A stretch of DNA of 64,000 nt from Siphonodentalium dalli (taxonomy: Eukaryota; Mollusca; Scaphopoda; Gadilida; Siphonodentaliidae), in the NCBI GenBank assembly GCA_032622095.1, contig CP136068.1:156697151-156761150 (forward strand), written 5' to 3'. Within the stretch, counting starts at the first letter, position 1. Each line of letters begins with the position of its first letter. A program made the translations under genes and the position numbers. This document shows, piece by piece, positions 57,258 to 64,000 of this stretch. The notes beneath the pieces are model-generated. The model ran no database searches. It saw only the letters and a list, made by a program, of their open reading frames with translations, and was not told the origin of the DNA.

Positions 57258-58170
57258 ATGGCAGGTCTGCATGTTATACACAACATCAATGGCCTCAGAG
57301 GCCATCGTGTGCTTCTACAGCAATACCTATATGAGCACAACCCGGAGTTCGTTCTCCAGAACGAAACCAAGCTTGATGGCCAAAAACTTCAAATCCCCGA
57401 GTACAAGATGCACCGACTCGATCGTACCAATCGAGGGGGGGGGGGGGGGGGGGGGGGGGCACCGCTGAACACTGAACTTTCACTCTCTTGCATATCAGAC
57501 ATCGATGTGGCTAGTGAACATCTGATGCAGTCCATCCAGTCAGCCCTGGATAGGGCCCAAAAAAGCTGGCTAAATATGGAGCACCGAGGGTGACTAAGGA
57601 AACTCTCGACCTCATCAAGCAGAAGCGCCATGTGTTTCGGATGTGACAAAAGCACCGATCCTGTTGACGTGGTACAACACCCTAAACCGAAAGGTGAAGG
57701 AACGGGTCAAGGCGGAACGTAAACAAGCGTGGGAAAATGTCACCTTTGAACTCAACGCAATCGATCAGAAGAACGCACGTGAGTTTTGGTCAAAACTCAA
57801 AACCCTGACTGGCACCTCAAAAAATCCCAGCAATGGGAACGTTGAGAATCCGGTGTATCGTATCGACGGTACATTAACTTCCTCTACAAAGGAAAAAGCG
57901 GATGCTTTTTCAGACGCACTCAGTCGAGCCCACAAAGTTCAAATTGGCCCACAATTTGACGTCGACTGGAAACAGGAAGTTGACAACCTAGTCAGAATGA
58001 AGACTTATTCAAACCTCAGGAAAACGTGAGTGACGAGGTGGGGGGAACGACCACGATCTCACTAGAGTGATCACTTCGGAGTCCAAGTGCAAATCTAGAT
58101 CGGACGCTGGCCACGATGTAATTCCATACAGGGTACTCAAAGAAGCCCCAGCTGTACAACACCAGCCTGA
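57258..58170 (+). pseudogene. ORF2 remnants of M (endonuclease start, linker, RT start)
   Basis: ATG 57258 reads MAGLHVIHNINGLRGHRV, then LQNETKLDG with the catalytic Glu kept, then RTNRGGG. A 25-base poly-G tract takes over where K3 has CHGGGVAFL. After it, sequence resumes in the post-endonuclease linker (SALDRAQKSW; then WYNTLNRKVKERVKAERKQAW and EFWSKLKTLTG), so most of the endonuclease is deleted. A TGA at 57592-57594 and frame changes follow. Only the first RT residues remain. Confidence 0.68.
57435..57459 (+). repeat. 25-base poly-G tract
   Basis: Uninterrupted run of 25 G at the glycine-rich point of the M endonuclease, exactly where an internal deletion joins endonuclease and linker. 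It could form G-quadruplex structures and may have been miscounted in assembly. Confidence 0.9.
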
Positions 58171-58545
58171 ATTTAGATTACCTTGACGCTGTCCTAAAAA
58201 TACCGACTGTTGTGTTTGATCGTGATTGCAACCATGTCTTCTAACCTAATTAAGCGGCGCTAACTAACATATATCTACATGACTGTAAAAACAATTGATT
58301 GAACTCAAAGGGAACAACTACGATGAGGGAACAACTATGATGAAGACCGTTCTCAGCGCACATGGTCAGGCAAGCTGAATATAGAGGTGTGAATCACGGT
58401 TGCAAACCAGACTATATAAATGTTCTTCACAATATAGCATTAAACATCATTCATTACTGGACTCTCAGTGAAGACGGTCGCATAATATTTTCTCTCCAGC
58501 CAACAGCAATCTACATATCTAACGCCTACAGTTCTTTTCTTCACC
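58171..58545. other. Unassigned interval between M and K3
   Basis: About 375 bp with no motif. It contains a small direct repeat of GGGAACAACTA-type words at 58309-58341 and a 90-codon open frame starting at 58362 without recognisable similarity. Confidence 0.4.
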
Positions 58546-58724
58546 GGTATCGTATCGCTTTCTTATTTTCGCACCTCTGCGCCCGCACCTGGCATTTTTT
58601 AACGTTGCAACGCCTTACAACGCAAATAACATAGGGTCTATTGTTTAGTGAGCTGAAACGTAAGCTCCAACTTCAATTTTAAACAACTTTGTCACCGAAT
58701 TTTACCAGTACAGTTATAAGCAAA

Positions 58725-60212
58725 ATGGAATCCATAGAAAATAACCCATTATATATAAACCTTCAGAAACAAAATGATTACCTACTAAAGAAAATAGATA
58801 GTTTAGAAGAAAAAATCAAGCAAACAGGTATATTAAACACAGCTAATATTAAGGTATTGTCGGAACAAAACGCGACCGCAGTAGCGAATCTCGCAAAATT
58901 ACTCCACGAACAACAAAGGAAAGGGTAAGCTTATTAAACCCAAACGCACCAGCACCAAACCCAGCACTCTCCCGGATTTTCAACCTTCGATGAGTGATAT
59001 TGCCTTCACACCAGCCACCCCAACCTTCAATTCTGGAATTACATCCCCTTTGCCAACACCTACAAGTAGGACTTCATCTCCCAAAGACAATATGAGCATG
59101 GATTATACAAAACAACTAGCCTCTGATTCCTTTGCTATCATTGATAAGGAAGATGCCAACCCCAGCCCTAACCCATGGAATCTTAAGAACAAACGAACAA
59201 AGAGGAAACTAGACAATGATTTCGAAAGCAGTAACAAAAACCCACGATTCAACAATAACCAGCCCAGTCAAAGATTATCCCTTACAACAGGTCAACCAAT
59301 CCAAAAACTAACTCTATTTGCCGAAAATGCTTCATCCGACATGAAAAATAGCCCATTTTTTCTTTAAAAAATCGTGAAGGATCAAAACTTTGAAATTCAA
59401 TTGACCAAAAGTGGAAACCTATTAATATATCCAAGCGACATTAAGACAAAATTATATTTCATGAATCAGGCTTCCAGGGAAAACCCCATCCTTTCTAAAG
59501 TTACATTCCGCCCAACAAGAGGAAAAAGGGAATCGCCTACTAACCGACATGTGGTAATATGCGGGGTCAACCCAGAAATCCCAATTGAGGAAATTCAATG
59601 GGCCATAGGACCCCAGTAGAAGCTAGAAGAATGCACTCTGCCAAGCACGATGACGCCCCAACACGTAAAATTAAAGTAACATGCCCGGATGAACCCAGCA
59701 AAGAAAGAATGCTAAAGGGGGTCCAACTTGGCGCCTATAAAAACTGGTTCAAAGTAGTAGAATACCAACCCCCAGTTCACATCACTCAATGCCGGAGGTG
59801 CTTCGGCTATCGACACAAAGTAGCCGGATGCACAGCAGACAAGGAGTTATGCAAAAAATGCGTAGAACATAATTATAAAACCTGCGAGTCAACAATAAGG
59901 AAATGTATTAACTGCGAGGGGGACCATCCAGCCTCCTTCAAGGGATGCATAGCATATAAAGTAGAAGCAGAACTAAAGGAGAAAAGAAAGCTGACATACG
60001 CCGCCGTGGCAAAGAAACCAGTAGAAACAAGTGAAGCCATCAGATTCGCCGCCACAATTGTGGAATGCCTTATAGAATTCAAAACTTGTAATGATAGCAA
60101 CGCCATTCTACAAAAAGTCACCGAAAAAGTAAGCCAACACTTCAAAACAAATATCCACAGTTCCTGTGTAAGAGATTACACCCGCGAAATAAACAAAATA
60201 AACCAGAACTAA
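58725..60212 (+). pseudogene. ORF1 of K3 (three zinc knuckles), frameshifted
   Basis: ATG 58725 gives MESIENNPLYINLQKQNDYL and a coiled-coil-like segment (KKIDSLEEKIK), stopping at 58928. Shifted frames carry the Ser/Thr/Pro linker (58960-59367), NLLIYPSDIKTKLYF and RHVVICGVNPEIP (59374-59619). The last frame, to 60212, carries knuckles CRRCFGYRHKVAGC, CKKCVEHNYKTC and CINCEGDHPASFKGC and a C-terminal helix. About three single-base lesions separate it from a complete protein. ORF2 begins 66 nt later. Confidence 0.82.
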
Positions 60213-60277
60213 AAGATTAATTATTCTTCTCAAAACAATATCTACATTCAACAATATTTAAATTCAATAGTCAAATA

Positions 60278-63200
60278 ATGGAAGATTTAAAAATATCTCG
60301 TATCAATATTAATGGCCTCAGAGGTCACAAACAAGAAATAATAGAATATATTGAAGATTACAAACCACATATAATAGCACTTAACGAAACAAAATTAGAT
60401 CATAAATCTAAAATCCGTTTTCCAGGATTTAACTTAATACGAAAAGATCGAAATTGCCACGGCGGAGGTGTTGCCTTCCTTATCCAACACGGCCTAAAAT
60501 ACAAACTTGTAGAAAATATCGCACCTATTGATGATGATGGAAATGTTATTAATGATGAAGTTATTGCTATAGATATCACTATTGACAACAAACAAAAGTC
60601 ACCATTATCTCCCTGTACTACCCTCCACAAATTACCTCTTCACCCAATCTATAAACACTTAAATTCTTTACAACAAGAAATAAACAATGTATATTTTTAG
60701 GCGACTTCAACACCAAACATCAAATTTTTAATATCAAAACAACAAACAAACATGGAGTCTCATCCTATTTGATATTAAAGAAGAATTAGAGCTTATTCAC
60801 TTAAACGAAGCTGGTGAGCCAACCCATTGTTCAACTCTAACAAGGGTATGGGATGTAATAGATCATGCATTCGCTACGGAGGAAGCCAAACTCTGCATCG
60901 AAACAGGTGCTGATGTTGTAAGCGACCAACTCCCGCTCGAACTAAAAATAACAAAATTCAAAAGCTGCAAAGCAAAAGTCAAACTAAGAAGGAACATAGA
61001 CAAAGCCGACTGGCAAATATTCAAGCAAGAAATAATTTCAAATCTGACCTAAATTCACCCAGAGCTCTAGAATTAGCTGCAATAAATATATCGGAAACAC
61101 TTAATGCAATAAACTTAGCATGCCCCAAAAAAGAGGTAAAATCTCATACGTCCAGAGATACACTGAATCTTATAAGGTTCAAAAGGAAAATACAGAGACT
61201 CTCAGCGAAGAACCCCCATGACAATGAATATAAAACAATGTATAATAACCTCAATAGACAAGTTAAACAAAAAATCAAAGAAGAAAAAAATGAATCCTGG
61301 AAAAAAATAACAACCAGTCTTAATGACCAAAACATGGATAGAAAATTCTGGCAAACATTCAAAACGCTTACGGGGCAAGGGAACAATGCAACATCAGATA
61401 ATTCTAAATCACTAACTGACCAAAATGGACAAAAATCTGATAATGACCAAGAAAAAGCCCAAATCTTCGCAGAGAGTCTACGCAAAATCCACACCACCCA
61501 TGAAGGCGATATATTTAACAAACGTTTTAAACGTTACGTCAACGATTATATCGATGACAACTCAGAAATCTTCGCACCACTGCTAAAAGATAAAGTCGAA
61601 CCAGGTGACGACGATCTCCTAATGACCGAAATCGATTTGGAAGAAGTGAGAAGGAATCTGAACCGGGGAAAACCTAACAAAGCACCCGGTGACGATGATA
61701 TCACGTACGGCGTAATTAGACAGGCGCCGAACGAGCTATTTATTCGTCTTACTAACCTATATAACAAATGCCTGAGACTGGGTTACTTCCCCAAAACATG
61801 GAAAACTGCAATCGGGACAATGATTCCTAAACCCGGCAAGGACCATACTATTCCAACCAACTATAGGCCCATCAGCTTATTAAAATGCACTGGCAAACTT
61901 TTTGAAAGGATTATTAGCACACGTATAAAGACTCATTTAGAGAGCATTAATTTTTTCAACAAATATCAACGGGCTTATAGGAGCGGGAAAGAGGGCATAG
62001 AACATGTATATCGATTAACAGAAGATATTAGAACGGCAATAAGCAGACGCTGGGAAACTGGGGCCATATTCCTCGACGTTGAAAAAGCTTTTGACTCTGT
62101 ATGGCACAATGGGCTCAGATACAAACTCAGAACACGCACAGAACTACCACAAACAAGAGCTACGCTGGGCGTGCAATATACGCCCTCTCTTGGGTCGGCG
62201 GAAACTGGTAAAAAAGGGGCATAACTCTGGTAAAAATTGGCGGACGGAACTCAAATTTGAACTTGACCTGTGTTTTGGTGGGAGAAAGTAATATACCAAA
62301 TTATCATTGAATCCGATAAGCTCTAGTAAAGTTATCATCCGGACAACAAATTTCAGGGATTTTCTAAGTCAAATTACGTCAAATAAGGGGCATAACTCCG
62401 GTGAAAATTGGCGGACGGAACCCAAATTCGAACTTGAGCTGTCTTTTCTCCTAATAAACCCAAATACCAAATTTGATTGAAATCGGTTCACTCTAACTAA
62501 AGTTATCATCCGGACAACAAATTTCAGGGATTATCTAAGTCAAATTACGTCAAAAAAGGGGCCATAACTCTCGCAAAAATTATCGGATTAATACGAAATT
62601 CGGACTTGAGCTGTATTTTGATATATGTAATCCACAAATAAACGGGTTTTGCGTATAAACATTCCAAAATCGAGTTATCATCCGGAAACCAAAAAACATA
62701 AGAAAAACTGAATTTTCCGAGTCGAAAAAGGGGCATAACTCTGCCAAAAATGGTCGGACAGAACCCAAGTTCGAACTTGACCTGTGTTTTGGTGGGAGAA
62801 AGTAATACCAAATTTGGATTCTTTCCGATAAACTATACTAAAGTTATCATCCGGACAACAAATTTCAAGGATTTTCTAAGTCAAAAAATGTTAAATAAGG
62901 GGCATAACTCCGGTGAAAATTGGCGGGCGGAACCCAAATTCGAACTTGAACTTACTTTTCGGCTAATAAACCCACATACCAAATTTTACTAATTTTGGTT
63001 CACTCTAACTAAAGTTATCATCCGGACAACAGGTTAACGGACGGACGGACGCCCGGACGGACAGACCAATACTATAATACGGCCTTTTTTTCAAAAGGGC
63101 GTATAAAAATAGTTAAGACTTCTATCATCGTTCTTAACACACAGACATATAGCAGTTAAAATAAATGATGAAATTTCGGAAATAGTCAATCTTAAAGCTG

Positions 63201-63933
63201 GTACCCCCCAGGGGTCAGTCTTACGTCCTCTCCTTTTTTTAATCTACGTAAACGATATACCTTTAGATTCTACACAAAATGTACAAGCTTCACAATTTGC
63301 AGACGACTTGGGCATATGGACATTAGCAAAAGGAAATAAATTAATTGAACTTAGACTGCAAAAACAAATCGCAGAACTTGAAAAATGGTGTTCCAAATGT
63401 AGAATAAAACTAAATGCAAATAAAACACAGTTGGTAGTATTTGGAAACCTAACTCATAGATCAGAACCAAAACTTACACTATTTAACGAACCAATAAAAC
63501 AAAATAAAGAAGCAACTCTACTAGGATTCACTCTAGATGAGAACTTCAGACTTAACAAGCATATTAAGAATATTTCAACTAAAGCTTTACAAAGAACCTA
63601 ACGAGACTTCGGGGCACGGGGTGGGGGGTAAACACAAGCACCCTAATCAAATTATATGAACAATTCATTCGCCCAGTCATGGAATATGGGGCAATAATTA
63701 CTTCAAAATGCAGTCAAACAAACCTATGCAGAATGCAGCGGGCACAAAACGAAGCACTTGGAGCCCTTTTCGAAATAAGGCCAACACCCATTTCTGCCCT
63801 TCATTTGACTGCAGACGTCCCATACATAAAACAAAGGCTACAAGAACTGGCGGACCTAACTTTAACCCGCATCAGTAACTCCAGTCTCATAACCGAACTA
63901 AATCTAAGAAAGTTACTCCTCAACAAGGACTAA
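60278..63933 (+). pseudogene. ORF2 of K3 (endonuclease/RT), split by repeat insertion
   Basis: ATG 60278 reads MEDLKISRININGLRGHKQ, then LNETKLD, then CHGGGVAFL. The frame shifts near 60698, just before GDFNTKH, and again in the rest of the endonuclease (SDQLPLE at ~60930). The RT is open 61238-62150: NLNRGKPNKAPGDDDITYG, NYRPISLLKCTGKLFERI, AIFLDVEKAFDSVWH. It then enters the inserted repeat. It resumes near 63118 with VKINDEISEIVNLKAGTPQG (Arg follows GSVL where Ser is usual), LLFLIYVNDIP and QFADDLGIW, and ends LRKLLLNKD at 63933. Another break is at 63599. Confidence 0.85.
62153..63108 (+). repeat. Five-unit 171-bp tandem repeat inserted in the K3 RT
   Basis: Units start with GGGGCATAACTC-like words at 62216, 62387, 62558, 62730 and 62899, so spacing is 171, 171, 172 and 169 bp. 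Each unit holds GG(C/T)GGACGGAACCCAA, TTCGAACTTGA and GTTATCATCCGGA. The block ends in GGACGGACGGACGCCCGG and a GGGCGTATAAAAA tail; ATACGCCC near the left end mirrors GGGCGTAT at the right. It interrupts the RT between LPQ and the next catalytic block. I recall similar sequences from bivalve genomes, which is memory, not a search result. Confidence 0.8.
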
Positions 63934-64000
63934 CCACCCAACACCTATTATTACTGAACTTGTATTTATTGAATATATACATATTATTACATTGACTAAC

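Larger units (their letters stand above)
55631..58170 (+). mobile_element. Decayed Jockey-like LINE M
   Basis: Family distinct from J and K. A leader starts near 55631, directly against truncated E8. ORF1 remnants (55700-57100), the start of the endonuclease (57258-57434), a poly-G tract, the linker before the RT (57480-58020) and a short RT remnant (SDAGHDVIPYRVLKEAP, about 58095-58150) follow in the order expected of one element with large internal deletions. Confidence 0.7.
58546..64000 (+). mobile_element. Jockey-like LINE K3, nearly full length, continues to window end
   Basis: Leader (58546-58724), ORF1, ORF2 with endonuclease and RT, and a short region after the last stop (63933), all in order on the + strand. 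The RT is interrupted at about 62152-63108 by a tandem-repeat block. The 3' tail is not reached clearly inside the window. Confidence 0.85.

Noticed and set aside
62216-63070. CRISPR-like array
   Set aside because: Units are 171-bp contiguous repeats without spacers, in a eukaryotic LINE context.

Overview
The window is eukaryotic, repeat-dominated DNA, most likely from an invertebrate animal. Nearly all coding sequence belongs to non-LTR retrotransposons (LINEs), with CCHC-knuckle ORF1 proteins and endonuclease/reverse-transcriptase ORF2 proteins. Two small DNA-transposon families and one histone H2B pseudogene are also present. The 171-bp 'GGGGCATAACTC' repeat with its GGACGGACGG tail at the right end resembles repeats I associate with bivalve molluscs. 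That host guess is from memory and is not proven here. I see no bacterial operons, CRISPR arrays, tRNAs, rRNAs or clear multi-exon host genes.

Layout. (i) 1-34.9 kb: six Tx1-like (L1-superfamily) LINEs, all on the + strand and mostly abutting head to tail: E1 (1-4610), E2 (4611-10365), E3 (10366-15050), E4 (18131-23410), E5 (23411-29190), E6 (29191-34906). They fall into subfamily A (E1, E5), B (E2, E4, E6) and C (E3). A truncated Jockey/I-type LINE (J1 at 15284, J2 at 34907) lies behind a Tx1-like 3' end twice. Only E1 has an uninterrupted ORF2 and only E2 an uninterrupted ORF1. The others carry small indels, often in C runs. (ii) 37.6-42.4 kb and 49.5-55.1 kb: two copies of a segmental duplication. 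Each holds a cluster of long hairpins, a short orphan ORF (three copies in total) and a subfamily-C Tx1-like LINE (E7, E8) with a TTAA-flanked palindromic MITE. (iii) 42.4-49.5 kb, between the copies: unassigned DNA, an H2B pseudogene on the minus strand, two copies of Jockey-like family K (K1, K2), a 965-bp hAT-type non-autonomous element with a perfect 8-bp target duplication, and a degenerate ~155-bp tandem repeat. (iv) 55.6-64 kb: a decayed Jockey-like element M, then a nearly full-length K3 whose reverse transcriptase is split by a five-unit 171-bp tandem repeat.

In the Tx1-like elements, ORF1 would bind the RNA and ORF2 would nick the target and prime reverse transcription. The most interesting signal is non-coding. 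Their 5' leader, inter-ORF spacer and 3' UTR carry a series of short hairpins. Several are preserved by paired base changes between subfamilies, so a structured RNA is probably recognised by the element's own proteins or used in translation of ORF2.
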